From Miscanthus floridulus (taxonomy: Eukaryota > Streptophyta > Magnoliopsida > Poales > Poaceae): 64,000 nt of DNA. The stretch covers positions 35,473,835 to 35,537,834 of the forward strand of contig NC_089593.1 of the NCBI RefSeq assembly GCF_019320115.1. Reading direction: 5' to 3'. How positions within the stretch are numbered: the first letter of the stretch is position 1; the number at the start of each line of letters is the position of its first letter. Below, one piece after another: positions 53,419 to 64,000 of the stretch. A program made the position numbers and the translations under genes. Below the pieces are notes generated by a model. The model was not told the origin of the DNA. It did not search any database and saw only the letters and a program-made list of their open reading frames with translations.

Positions 53419-55090
53419 CTACCGATCATCTAGCACCAGGCTGTAGCATTTATTTTTTACATCTCTTAGCCTTTGCACAAAGCTTTCTACCGATTCATCA
53501 TTACGCTGTCTCAATTTTACTAAATCGGTAAGCTTCTTTTCATGGATTCCAGCAAAGAAATACTTATGAAATTGTTTTTCTAGATCAACCCAAGTAATAA
53601 TAGAATTTGGTGGTAATGAAATGAACCATGTAAATGCCGATCCAGACAAAGATGATGAAAATAATCAAACTCTTAATTCATCTCTGCTAGCTGCCTCTCC
53701 ACATTGAATAATGAAGTGATTGACGTGTTCCATTGTTGATGTATCATCTTGCCTAGAGAATTTAGTGAAATCTAGTACCTTGTACCAATTTGGGAGAGGA
53801 ATTAAATCATATGCAGGAGGGTATGGAGTCCGATAAGAATAAGTATTGACCTTGGGCTTTATCCCAAACTGATCCTTCATAATTTCTGCTATCTTATCGG
53901 CCCAAAAAGCATCAGCCTCCTGCTAACGAACTGGCTGAATTTCTACAGGAGGTGCCTACTGATATCCCTCCACATATCTTTGTGGCCCACGATCTCCAGC
54001 AATCGGCATATTTGCTGTTACTTGTGGTTCATTAACCTGTTGGAAAGGATTCATCGGCTGAGCTGCCGATGCTTGATTCTTGAAACCAGCTTGCATATGA
54101 CCTTGTTGAATCCCTACAACCTGCTGATTTTGCTGAACTGTATGTTGAACAGGTAACTGTCCTAACCAACCATTATTAGAACTCATTGGTACAAAACTTA
54201 CCGATGGCTGGTAATTTGTTGACATTGTTGGATAATTATAACCATCTTGAGGCATGAACTGAACCCCAGTTTGACTCATAGCAGGGGCTTTCTGCTGCAT
54301 TGGCAGTAAGCTTGCCGATGGACTTGAATTGGGTGTTTGAACCAAAGGCATCTAGAAACCTCCTGGAGTTGGTTGCACAGTAGTTGCTATGGCATATTGA
54401 GGCACTTGAGCCATCGGCGAAACAGCCGATGGTATAGGAGCTTTCCCTACTACATCAAACACTTGAGGTAACCCAGCATTGAAAGAAGATGACTCTAGAG
54501 GCATACCATATCCCCACCAATTAGTAGGAATCTAGCTATTCTGAGACACAGGGCCTGACATAGCTGATACCGATAGATCTATATTAAGCTGAACTCGTCC
54601 TCCTGGTAGTACCAGATCTGATCGTATCGGTGTAGATTGAATATTAGGTAAGCCTGCCGATACTGGAGGAGAAGTAACTTCTATACCCACAACGGCCGAG
54701 GGAGCCGATGGAGTATTGATAGATGCCGGCTCTGGTTGGTGATAGGCAGGCCCAACGTAATGCGGTGATGCTTGTCCTTCTTTGAGAGTTTGAACCATAG
54801 CATTATGAATAGTATTGGATAGCACATTAGAATGATTAATCAAAGCATGATTTACTACAGAATTAACCATCTCTTGAAGTTTACCAGGATTGGAGTCAAA
54901 GGTAACCTGCCGAGGCAACGGCAAATCTTGCTTCTGGATGACTTGTCCACTCTTGTTCAGGCTAAACGATTTCAGACAAAGCTGCCTGTATTCTTCTACA
55001 GCCTTTTCCATAGCCTGCCTCTGCTCTTCCTTAAGATCTTCTTCTGATACCGCGATAATGTTCCCTGAATTGATCTCAGAATTGAACATG
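53419..55090 (-). pseudogene. gag: R gag N-terminal region and capsid core
   Basis: Minus strand, one frame with a few stops. It begins near the 5' LTR (MFNSEINSGNIIAVSEEDLK), then a charged helix and a Pro/Gln/Ser-rich segment (54532-55090 and 53956-54351). The capsid core follows (53665-53880, DFTKFSRQDDTSTMEHVNHF; 53419-53649, GSAFTWFISLPPNSIITWVD and VESFVQRLRDVKNKCY). Stops at about 54532, 54352, 53940, 53665 and 53419 are mostly TAG where a Gln or Trp would fit. Open upstream codons run to 55125, but I place the start at the Met near 55090. Confidence 0.8.
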
Positions 55091-55107
55091 TTGATCAGAT
55101 TGATTGG

Positions 55108-55124
55108 TCCCACTAGGCGTGCCA
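55108..55124 (-). other. Primer-binding-site-like sequence of R
   Basis: The minus strand reads TGGCACGCCTAGTGGGA seven bases inside the 5' LTR end, resembling the TGGCGCGCC-type primer site of other Tat elements. Confidence 0.65.
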
Positions 55125-55131
55125 AAAGATA

Positions 55132-55897
55132 TGTTGATGCAAAAGTAGATCTACAAACACAAAGGGCTAATACCCGAATCGATATCCAAAGCGTGCCAGT
55201 CGATTTGACCTGTTAATCGACAAGGATGAAGATACGAGCACTTTAGTCCTGACAACAGCGATACGCCCGGAAGTTACGGCCAAGAGGTACTCACGTGGAA
55301 CTTGAGAATCGCCGAAGGTCGCACTAAAGCGATGCAACTCGTCGAATCAATGAGAACTCGTAAAAGGAAAAATATGCAAATTGACGAAGTTGCCGAAAAG
55401 TAAGTAGATGCAAATAGGAGTAAAAATTGGTTTTGATATTGATTGATCTATTTTTTACATTGCCCCTCAATCTATATTTATACCCTGATCTAAAGAGACA
55501 TAACCAAATACGACTAGGACACCAAGTCCATATCTAAAGAAACACGTGACTCTTACATGAATCATACTCTAACAAATATAGAAAAGGAAATCAACTCCTA
55601 TCTATTTCCCTGTCCACCTCAATTACGATGGAATTCTCACCGACCTCCTTTCCATCGGCATACTTCCTGTTTCATCGGCAGTAGTTTTCAAGCCTTCCTT
55701 CATCGGCATCGACAATAACATCTCCAACCTTATCGACAACGCCCGAGTCTAAATCAACCTTTCCATCGATCACCACCATTCATCGACAACCATCTTTACA
55801 AGCTGATTTTCATCGACTGTCAGCGTATACAGTAACTTTCCTCCTGCCGATTAGCCCACTCTGATCATTTTGACACGTGCAAAAAATGGTGTCAACA
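55132..55897 (-). repeat. 5' LTR of Tat element R, minus strand
   Basis: On the minus strand it starts TGTTGACACCATTTTTTG at 55897 and ends CATCAACA at 55132, giving 766 bp with TG...CA ends. A TATAAATA box lies at 55475-55482 (minus). It contains four copies of the GCCGAT/ATCGGC word that is enriched through the element. No matching 3' LTR is present. Confidence 0.85.
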
Positions 55898-57952
55898 ATA
55901 GTAATTCCGATAAGGAGGAATTCACCTTTTAGCTCCCCAGCAAGTTTGTCCGCCCGCTCTGCTTCCTTTGCCTTCTCCAGGTGAATTTGATCGATGGCCT
56001 AGCGCATTTGGCCAAGCTCAGCGCCTTGCTCTACAAGCACAATAGTTGTCACCAAAAATGTGGCTGTTTAGCAATACAAAAGTACATTCATTGATATACC
56101 ATATCTGCTTTCTGCTTGGATACACTGTTAAGTTGTTCGATTTTCCTCTCTAGCTGCTCGGAAGCACTTTTCAGTTGGCCAGAGATAGTGGCCAGCTGCT
56201 CGAACTACCTCCGCACCTACTCAAACACAGCAGCCAGCTTTTTGGTCAGGACCCCCTTTTGGTATTCTAGGTCCCGCGTGTTGGACTCCGCAAGGTCTCG
56301 CTCGTGTTGGGCCCTCTGGATATTCTTCTCTGAGAGGTTCCTGGCCTCTTTGAGTTTTTCATTCTCCTCAGCAAGGGGCTCCATTCGCTTTATTAGTTGG
56401 CGGCGCTACTCGGCAACTTGAGTTATTTCTTGCAAATGCATAATGACAGTATAGATATCCAATTCCAAAAAACAACCAGGACCTTTCCAGACGCAGTTTT
56501 AACCTTGATCTATTTCATCACACCGGTAAGGGCAGTCTCTAGTCTCTAGAATTCCTTGGTGGTGTCCTCCTCTTTGACAATTACTATTTCATCATCGCGC
56601 TTTTGGAGGATCCAAACTAATTGGGGTCGAGGTTTGTCATGCATGATCTCCTCCACCTCGTCCTCCTCTATTGCACCTAGGGGCACCACCTGGGGGCTTG
56701 GTGGCCGGATAGTAGGTCCAACCATACCCTCCGAAGCATCAAGGAGTCCCATCTGCTCCTTTGGTGCTGAAAGCTTTTCTGCTCTAGATTCTGCCATTAC
56801 CGAAGGTGATGTCGCCGACTCATTCACCATTGTAGTTAGTCGTTCGTCGCCACCAAGCCCACCAAGGGCAGCGATTGGCTCTCTCGCGTGCTCCCGAGCA
56901 CTCGGGGACTCTAGGATGGGGTCTACTAGTATCTCCCCCGCTTTGAGGCTAACTTCTGGTTGCCGCTCATTTGCAGTAGGTGGGGCTAGATCTATCGTTC
57001 GCCTTGCACTGTATCATATCAGTTATTCAGTCCTCACAGAGGTAAAGAAAATACAGCATAGTAACTTCAACACAAGGACACTTACGGTTTGGTCTAATGG
57101 TTCAATTTCTTGAACCGACGATGCCTGCCTGAGCCTCCAGGTGCAGCCGCGGGGTCGACTCTTGTGCTCTACGGGGGAATTCTCGTTTCTTCCTCGGTTG
57201 ACCTTGGTTTGGCCTGCTGCTCTAGGGCCCTTTCCACCTACTGCTCCAGGTCCGCTTCTACTTGTTGCTCGAGGACTTCCGTTGCTCGCCCTATAGGGAC
57301 TTCCATCATCTGCTACGCAAAAATTCCCTCAACCCGCTACTCGGGGACTTTCCTCGTCAGCGCCTCATAGACTTCTTTGCCTACTCTGGGTTGTTCCCCC
57401 GTGTGCGGGTTACGTGGAGGCTCTTTCGTGCTCAGGGGAGGATCCGTCAGAATCTCATCATCGTCAGACCAATCGAACACCGTGGTCCTTCGTGTTCGAT
57501 TGGTGTGATCATTGCCAAGTGAGATGCCGCCTGGTTTGCGAGGAGCAGTAGTCACTGTTTTCCTCTTTTTCTAGGCCAGCTCATCTGCCACTAGCCTCTT
57601 CCCCTGGCTTTTCGCTGATACCGGGGGAGGACTCTCCGTCCGGCCAACATCCATACCTTCGAATTCTGAGGAGACGCCAACGGAGCTTTCTTTAGGTTGA
57701 GCTAGTGGTCGTGCATCTACCGCCAGCGGCCAATCGTTTCTTGGCACGTCCGAGAAATACACGGCCCTGTCCTACAAATGGATCTTCACATAAGTGGATT
57801 AGTCTATTGTTTGGCAATGACAAAATAAAAAACTTCTCAGAAACAAACAGTTGGGATATTCACCTGAGGAGGCAGATTCTTGCAGTTAAAGAGCTTTGTG
57901 TACCCTGACAATCTGAATGAGGTAAGTGGAGCGAATAGCTCGATAGTCCGCT
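55898..57952 (-). pseudogene. C-terminal half of an antisense 'putative gypsy-type transposon' ORF, probably of N2
   Basis: Minus-strand exons can be followed. Near 57950-57870 it reads KRTIELFAPLTSFRLSGYTK, then CKNLPPQ. After an intron-like gap come VYFSDVPRNDWPL (57571-57762), TRRTTVFDWSDDDEILTD (57337-57555) and MVNESATSPSVMAES... (56546-56830). A coiled coil follows at 56100-56440 (KNIQRAQHERDLAESNTRDL), then EKAKEAERADKLAGELK near 55930. It matches the later part of the grass gypsy-type transposon ORF family. Stops and frame changes abound. N2 runs on the plus strand, so a minus-strand ORF here, after its 3' repeat region, fits the Tat plan. The N-terminal half is displaced by element S. 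Confidence 0.7.
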
Positions 57953-58790
57953 TGTCGGTACAGAAAGTGACCAACTAGTAAATATTTGTAGTTTTGCTAT
58001 ACGTTATGATCGAAGATGGCCTAGCACTCAATGACACGGGATTTATACTGGTTTAGGCAACGTGCCCTACGTCCAATGTGGGTTGGTCGGTGACTTTATT
58101 CCTGAGCCTAGGTGCTTGAAGTCTATAGTGGGGTTACAAATGAGAGATAGAGAGATGGGGTGTCCAGTCGGTCCGGTCAGAAGGGCCGAGATCAACAGGA
58201 GCTATGCTATGAACGAAGTGTCCAACCCTAAACTTGAACTTGAAGATGTCGACTTGGGTTAACTTTTTTGTGTTTGGAGGGAGCGCATCCCCTTTTATAG
58301 AAGAAGGGGATGGCTTTATAAGTGAGAGGGAGAGTGAGTACGGATGTTTCTAAGCCTTGTTGCCCACACCGATGGGGATGGAATGATGGTGGGCGCCCAT
58401 AATACTATTGATGTCACTGCAAAATGTTAGGTACATGTGGGAGGTTGAGCTGCTTTCTTTAGGATTGGAGGACGTCGGTACTTGCAAAAATGCTGTCTCA
58501 CCAACTAGAGGCATGGCTTTACCATGTTCACCTGGTACGGTGAATTCCGGTGCCCACAATACTGTTGATGCCCAGAGGCACATGGGGGGGTCTTACCGTA
58601 CGGGTGTTTTGACCGGCGCCTACAATACTATAGAGGTAAACATTGGCGCCTACAATACTATTTGTGGCAGGGTGGTTGTAAAGTACTATTCAGTAGGGTA
58701 TGGTCCCTGGTGCCGTGGTTTGACTTGCAAGCCTCATTTTGCCTTCCTTTGTACGCCTTCTAGTTCCATCTGAGCGGGCGTCCCCGGTCG
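57953..58790 (-). repeat. 3' LTR of Tat element S, minus strand
   Basis: The left edge is TGTCGGTACAGAAAGTG, the reverse of the ...TTTCTGTACCGACA end shared with the N1 LTR. The long block around 58000-58090 is a close reverse copy of 24790-24906. It is inserted in the antisense ORF at 57952, and no primer site follows. TATA lies at 58293-58299 in the loop of an 8-bp inverted repeat (58287-58311). The right edge is approximate. ORFs at 58062-58262 and 58350-58773 are not supported. Confidence 0.8.
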
Positions 58791-61402
58791 GATGGCCCCA
58801 GTTGGCTCTGGCGCGCCAGTCAGAGAATAGCGATGGGCAGGGTTATCTATGAACCCTGATCAAAGACATGGGGTCGAAGTCGGAGGCAGTCCTCGGGTTA
58901 GGTTTTTCGAGTGGAGACTGGATGAAGGCAGCCAGGGTCTGATGCTAGTGCTTCGGTCGAAGAGGCCATTCGGAGTTGGCTTGAGCCTGAGCTAGTGCTC
59001 TGGTCGGAAAGATGGGCCGAAGGCGGCCAGGGCCTGAAGCGAGTGCTCTGGTCTATTGAACTTAGACTCTCAAGCCAGACCAGAAGAAAAAAGGCCATCC
59101 TCCTAGGCCGAGCCCTGGCATGGAAGCCGGTCCCTGAGGGACCTCGGGTTTATGAACCCGATAGGAGCCCCCGAGCCCCCGGGCGATTTTGGGCAGAATC
59201 GTCCAAGGGATTTTTGTCTTGCCGGCAGGTGCGCGCGAGCGCACCCGCGGGTGTAGCCCCCAAGCCCCTGGGCGGTTTCGGGCAAAATTGGCTGGGGGTG
59301 TTTTTAGCGGGCGTGTGTGCGTGTTTTTTTAGATGGATTTTTGTTTAACCACAGTGTCGTTGCGCGCCGTGTGATCAGGTGAGTCAGAGTCATGAATGGA
59401 CCATGGCGTCAGTGCGTGCCGTGGATAGGATTGAGGCGGAATTGCGAGTAGACCTAGCCATCGGTGCACGCTGTGGATCAAGAGAGTTAGTTTTAGTTAG
59501 TGAAGCCATTATGCGAGTTTAGGAGTCGCGGTCCCAAGAGTCGTAGCCAGATGTCGCCGATCCTATTGACGTGAGTTTAGGGTCGCGGTCCCAGGGTTTC
59601 TTTGGAGTGTAGTGAAGCCATTTGAAGCCGTTATGAAGACATTTGTTAGTTTAGTTAAAGATCAGATGAGGCGATGCTCGTGGGTCTAGGCATCGGTGCA
59701 CGCCGGGGACCAGGCGAGTCATAGTCGTGGATCTGGCGAGTTCGAGGTCATCGTCCTTAGCATTTTTCTTGAGCCCCTGAGCCCTATTGGGCCTTCGTAG
59801 GGGTTGATGTGAGTTTATGTGCGTTTACCCCATCCTCAGTTCCTCACAACCAAAGAGGCTGAGTTTTGTCTCCTGTCCCGATCGCTCGGGCTCGAAAGAC
59901 TAGCTCGATGAGCTATTAATGGGTGTGATCGAGTGGAATCCAGGTCCGTCATTCATGATGGGGTCGGCATAGCCCTCTTGTGACATTCCACTACTCCTTT
60001 ACCTACAACCCGACATATGCCTAGGTCGTTCTGGAGACCAGCCTGGGTGGCCTTTTGGCCTCCCCTCGATGGAGATTCTATGGGCTTGGCGAGAGGTTTA
60101 GGATTGAACGAGAAGGTTGAGATAACCCAGTCTGCTGGACTGGGTGAGGGCCACATGGGGCTCATCTGTGGTTTTCTCCCCTGGCTCTGTTTCGGTTGCT
60201 CATATCGAATGAGGCAACCGCTGCTTCGTGACGCAATCACGGAACATTCTAATGCATTTCACTACATGTGCGATGCTTAGTTCCTGAGCCTCTGGGCGGT
60301 TCATGCTCTAACCATCCAGGGGGTTCAGGCGTATGGTATAAAATGCGTGTATGGATGTATGAAATGATTATAAAGAAATAGAGGGGGTTTTATAGTGTTT
60401 ACCTTTGATAGTTTTGAGTGACAGGGCTCGGAGAGCATCAGTCGGAAATGTCCGACCAGGACCCACACTCGTCGTTCGTGACGGAGTTGATGTGGCCCAC
60501 ATGGGGCATCCCTTCGCTTCCTACCTGTGTCCCGATGCTTATCCTGAGTGAATCGATCGACTCAGGAGGCCGGTTGATCTCTCTTGGTGGAGATCTCGCT
60601 GTTGGATCTCTCTAGGTCTGGCCTTGGTGACTGGAGTGATGGGGTTCGAAGAGCTCCAGTCGGAGACATCCGACCAGGACCTACGCTTGTCAATCGTGGG
60701 TTAGCCCTAGTGTGAACTATTTGTATTAATGAACACATGCTCACCTTGGTGACCTAAGAAATGGGGTTCGAAGAGCTCCAATCAGAGACGTCTGATCGGG
60801 ACCTTAGTGACCTGAGAGACAGGGTTCGGATAGCTTCAGTCAAAAAAGTCCGACCGAGACCTGTATCTCAGGTGTTTATCCTAAGTGAATCGATTGACTC
60901 AGGAGCCCGGTTGATCTCTCTCGGTGGAGATTTCACTGTTGGATCTCTCTAGGTCTAGCCTAGGGAGACAGGGAGTCATCCGTGTGTGGTGGCACTTTGG
61001 TTTTTGTGCCTAGTGCATGGTAGTGGTTGATCGTGCGGTAGTGGTGGGCCATGTCCCGGTCACGTCCCACCTGATCAGGAGATGTTTCGTCGCGCTGGGC
61101 ACGTCCCATCAGTCAGGGGGCATCCCATCTGCATTAAATGGGAAAGAGAGAGAAATTCTTGCTCCACCGTTCTGCCTTCCCCAATTGGCGCGTCCTTCCC
61201 TAACCATCGTCCCTTTTCTTTTAAGTAGGAGTGTGGAGAGGTTTTTGTTCCGTTCTTTTGCCTGTTCTTCTCCTTCTGCCATCCTCCTTCTTTTCTTGCC
61301 GTGAGCGTTCCTGAGAGCCGCGGCGGTCTCTAGGAAAGAGAAGGGAGAGGGTGAGAGTAGAAGAGTAGAACTTACTGATTCTTTTTGCAATCTGGAGTGA
61401 GG
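58791..61402 (-). other. 3' non-coding region of S (also the region upstream of its antisense ORF)
   Basis: The GC-rich part at 59090-59330 has the CCCGAGCCCCCGGGCG and CAAGCCCCTGGGCGG repeats and a GGTGCGC-GCGA-GCGCACC hairpin (59228-59245) typical of Tat 3' regions. Direct repeats occur at 60420-60965. The last 400 bp resemble 18200-18720 of M0 and probably serve as promoter or leader for the ORF that starts at 61403. I see no protein-coding gene. Confidence 0.6.
60420..60965 (+). repeat. Imperfect direct repeats with hairpins
   Basis: Unit A (GGGTTCGAAGAGCTCCAGTC then GGAGACATCCGACCAGGACC) occurs four times, near 60423, 60641, 60763 and 60822. Unit B (TATCCTGAGTGAATCGATCG onward, about 88 bp) occurs at about 60540 and 60877. 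Each A unit has a small inverted repeat: GTCGGA-AATG-TCCGAC, GTCGGA-GACA-TCCGAC, ATCAGA-GACG-TCTGAT, and a decayed fourth. Unit B contains GATCTC...GAGATC. Confidence 0.8.
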
Positions 61403-63990
61403 ATGTCAGACTGGAAGTCGTCCACCGTGAGGAAGTCGGTGCTGGAGGCCTTCATCCAGAAGGGGTTTCTGCTGCCGCAGGAGGTGGCGCACTAGAGGGT
61501 CCCTAAAAAGGAGGAGTTCCCACAACCTTGTTCCAACGAGGTGGTTTCATTCCTTACCTTCCATGAGCACGGTTTGGGATACCCCGCACACTGGTTCCTA
61601 TGCGGGCTTCTCAACGAGTGGGGCATGGAGTTACAGCATCTCAATCCAACGAGGGTGCTGCACCTCACCGGTTACGTTACTGTCTACAAGGCTTTTCTTG
61701 GGATGGAGCTGCATGTGGATATCTTCCGGCGGCTCTTCTCCCCGAGAGCCTTGACGGTGGGGGACCCGGCTGAGATCACGCCGGTGGGAGGATTCACCCT
61801 GCAGAAGAAGTTGAGCGTGGGAGACTCATATCCTAGGTACCTCCTTTATGACTCTAATCAGGGGTGGCATGGGGAGTGGTTCTACATCAGGAATATGGCG
61901 GCGGCGCCATTCCCGGTGTTCACCGGTAGGAGGCCGGAGAAAAAAGAAAGTTGGTCATGGGGCTACACCAAAAAGGAGAAGCACAAGGTGGGAGTCATCG
62001 AGGTAGAGCTCCGAAAGCTCATGAAGAGCAGTCTCAATGGGGTGTAGGTGTTTCACACCCTGTACCGCCACCGGGTCATGCCGTTGGCGGAGAGGGCGTG
62101 ACCGATGTGGATGTACGATGGCCTTTCGGACCCGGACCGTATGTCATCGGAGGATCTGCCAGACGATGAGGTTTGGAGTCACATTGGCCAGGTGCTGCAA
62201 CTAAGGCCCAAGGAGAGGGTCAAAGGGAGGCCCATACCTTTCAACTCTTCGATCATGTCCCGCCTGGTTTGTTCCCTTCTTTAATCTGCACATTTTTCTC
62301 TACTTTTCCTATTTCTTGATTGGGGGTCATACATTCCGTAGGGGCTTAGAAAGTACAAGTTCTGGCCGCACCTTCCCAAGGGACCAGAGGGCTAGGCCTA
62401 GCAAGCCGCTCAGAAGGAGGCGGCAGATGTCCAGAAGAAGAAAAGAACTGAGGAGGTTCGGCGGAAGGAAGAGAAGAAGAAGGAGGTCGCCCGGTGCATG
62501 AGGGCCGAGGAACATAGGAGCGACGTCAAGTCAGAACTCGTGTTGGATGACCCTCCTATGGATTTGGATGACATGGTCTTCTCCGATGAGGAGGAGAGTC
62601 GGGAGGTCGTTGTGACCTCGGTGGAGCGTCGCGGCCCTACGGCGATGTTCATCGATGGTGAGCAGGAGACCGCACAGCGTGCAGCGGTTCCTACATCGAG
62701 GAAGTGCACAGCGAGTGCAGATGTCACTGGTGAGCGAGTGGTGAAGCGGTTGTGGTCACCGTGCCCTGTGGCGGCATCGCCGGTCCTGTCATCATCTGTG
62801 GCGGGCGTGGCTGAGCGAGCCGGGCGGTCTAAGGAGCAAACGGGCTCTTGTGCGGCGATGGAACTAGTACCACCGACGGACTCGCAGCTAAAGGAGGCCT
62901 TGCCTATCATGACTGTGGTCGAGCAGTCCCGGCAGTCTGAGGGGCAGACTAGTGCCTGGTCAATACGTGACTTGCAGTCAAAGGATGCCCCGCCCACTGC
63001 TCCGGTTGGGGAGTCCCGAGCTAGAGGTCATAGCGACCCGCAGGCCGGGCAGGAGCCGGTCGAGATGACTCCAACCCCGTTCGAAGCGAGGGGGCATGGG
63101 TCATAGCCTAGGAGCAGTCCTCAGCCCATGGGTCCATGGTCGTCAGAGTCTGCCTTCTGAGTCGTGCCGCTCGCCACCCGGTATGTTTCCTTTAGTTGCT
63201 TCTTCGATTCTTGCTAGTCGAGTCTTTTTGGAGTGTGGCTTACCCGCTATTTTTGTCAACGGCCGAGGGATGCCAGGGTTGAGCATCGCCCTGACCCTCA
63301 TGTAGGAGGTTTGGAGGCCCACACTATAGCATGTGGTGGCGAGTGAAGGTGGCAGCAGGATGGTGGCAGCAAGGCCTTCCCTTAGGGGGTGTTGCCCCCC
63401 GGGGGGCTGCTGATAAGGCAGCAACGGTGGCGTCGGTGTTGGTGGCGATCCTGGTGCTGATGGTGGAGGTGACGCTCACAACCCCTTCTTCGACGGTCGT
63501 GGTGGAGGAGACAAGGGAGAGCGAACTCCCTATCTTGTCGGGTGGAGGGCTGCACGACCTATCCTTGCCGTCGGAGCCAAAGGCGCCAGAGGGAAGCATG
63601 GCTGGGATGAAGTTGGGATGCTCGGTGGCATCCCATGTGAACGTGGTGGTGGAAATCCCATCTGACGATGAGGCGGATACCGTGGTAGAACCAGTGGTGT
63701 CACCGTGGGAGCTGGTGGTGGTCCAATCGGAGGCTGGGCCCTCTGGCGGTTCATTGGAGGGTGACCTAGAGTGGCCCTTCCCTAAGGACCCATCAAAGGT
63801 GAGGTTCATCCTCTGGGATTCCCGGGAGCGCCAGCTCTAGGACATTTTCGGGGGGCAAGGGCATGCCATAGTGTCCGAACTCACCAAGCTGTCCGTGAAG
63901 CTTGATAGTGCCTAGAAGCAGGCTTAGTTTGCCTGGCAGCTGGTTGAGGTCGACCTGCAGCTCGCTGTGGAGGTGAGTTTATGGTACTTA
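61403..63990 (+). pseudogene. Antisense 'putative gypsy-type transposon' ORF of element S
   Basis: Starts MSDWKSSTVRKSVLEAFIQ at 61403. After one in-frame stop (TAG, about 61492) the domain is open at 61541-62047: GYPAHWFLCGLLNEWGMELQ, HLNPTRVLHLTGYVTVYKAF, VGGFTLQKKLSVGDSYPRYL and GWHGEWFYIRNMAAAPFPVF. This is the 'transposase (putative) gypsy type' domain common in grasses. After a stop and an intron-like gap (about 62269-62339, GTTTGT...CCGTAG) come a Lys/Glu-rich helix, acidic and Ser-rich segments (62498-63106) and a further open piece at 63331-63840. It runs off the window. It is antisense to S. Biochemical function is unknown. The gene is damaged by stops. Confidence 0.75.
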
Positions 63991-64000
63991 TCCTTGCCCT

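Noticed and set aside
61403..63990. A normal host gene with introns
   Set aside because: The domain belongs to a transposon-associated family and contains in-frame stops. It sits in the 3' region of a Tat element, with relatives in two other elements here.

Overview
The window is plant repeat DNA, almost certainly from a grass. Gene-rich-looking GC leaders, very long (3-5 kb) chromovirus LTRs, Tat-lineage Ty3/gypsy elements with antisense 'putative gypsy-type transposon' ORFs and a Sirevirus-like copia LTR together suggest Poaceae, perhaps Andropogoneae (sugarcane, Miscanthus, sorghum or maize relatives). The clade is an inference. I find no intact host gene, no RNA gene and no CRISPR. Nearly all of the 64 kb is LTR retrotransposons inserted in, or next to, one another.

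Layout. 1-14030: a Tekay/Del-type chromovirus (T1) with a partial 5' LTR (1-2658), a small extra ORF, frameshifted gag-pol and chromodomain (3047-8243), and a 3.66-kb LTR (8413-12073). That LTR runs directly into the start of a second copy (T2), which is cut by a 100-N assembly gap (14031-14130). 14131-15013: the 3' part of a copia (Sirevirus-like) LTR. 15014-19935: 3' half of a decayed Tat element (M0), whose 3' region holds a captured piece of ribosomal protein L8 and an antisense ORF remnant. 19938-20420: a LINE ORF1 remnant on the minus strand. 21078-24215: a chromovirus solo LTR with a perfect TATCA target duplication. 24221-29541: a second decayed Tat element (N1). 29542 onward: Tat element N2, inserted into the archaeal-type RNase H of N1. 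N2 is itself split by a 5.1-kb minus-strand solo LTR (X, 36016-41155) and by a block containing chromovirus W fused to Tat element R (41769-55897). 55898-57952 is best read as the antisense ORF of N2. 57953-64000: 3' LTR, hairpin-rich 3' region and antisense ORF of a further minus-strand Tat element (S).

State of the genes. T1 would be close to intact if its five single-base insertions were sequencing errors. R and W keep long open frames with few stops, so they are younger. M0, N1 and N2 are full of stops, many of them TAG from CAG or CTGG sites, and several have lost catalytic aspartates at CpG sites, as expected for long-methylated DNA.

Most interesting. The small ORF upstream of gag in T1 (3047-3583) begins with a near copy of the histone H3 N-terminal tail (AKTKKTARKSTG versus ARTKQTARKSTG, then PRxQLA), followed by a coiled coil and a strongly acidic C-terminus. 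The same element encodes a chromodomain-like tail on its integrase. I do not recall a description of such an H3-tail protein in a retrotransposon. Other unexplained signals are 39 copies of GCCGAT/ATCGGC in element R, covarying hairpins in the 3' region of S, and TATA boxes held in the loop of a conserved inverted repeat.
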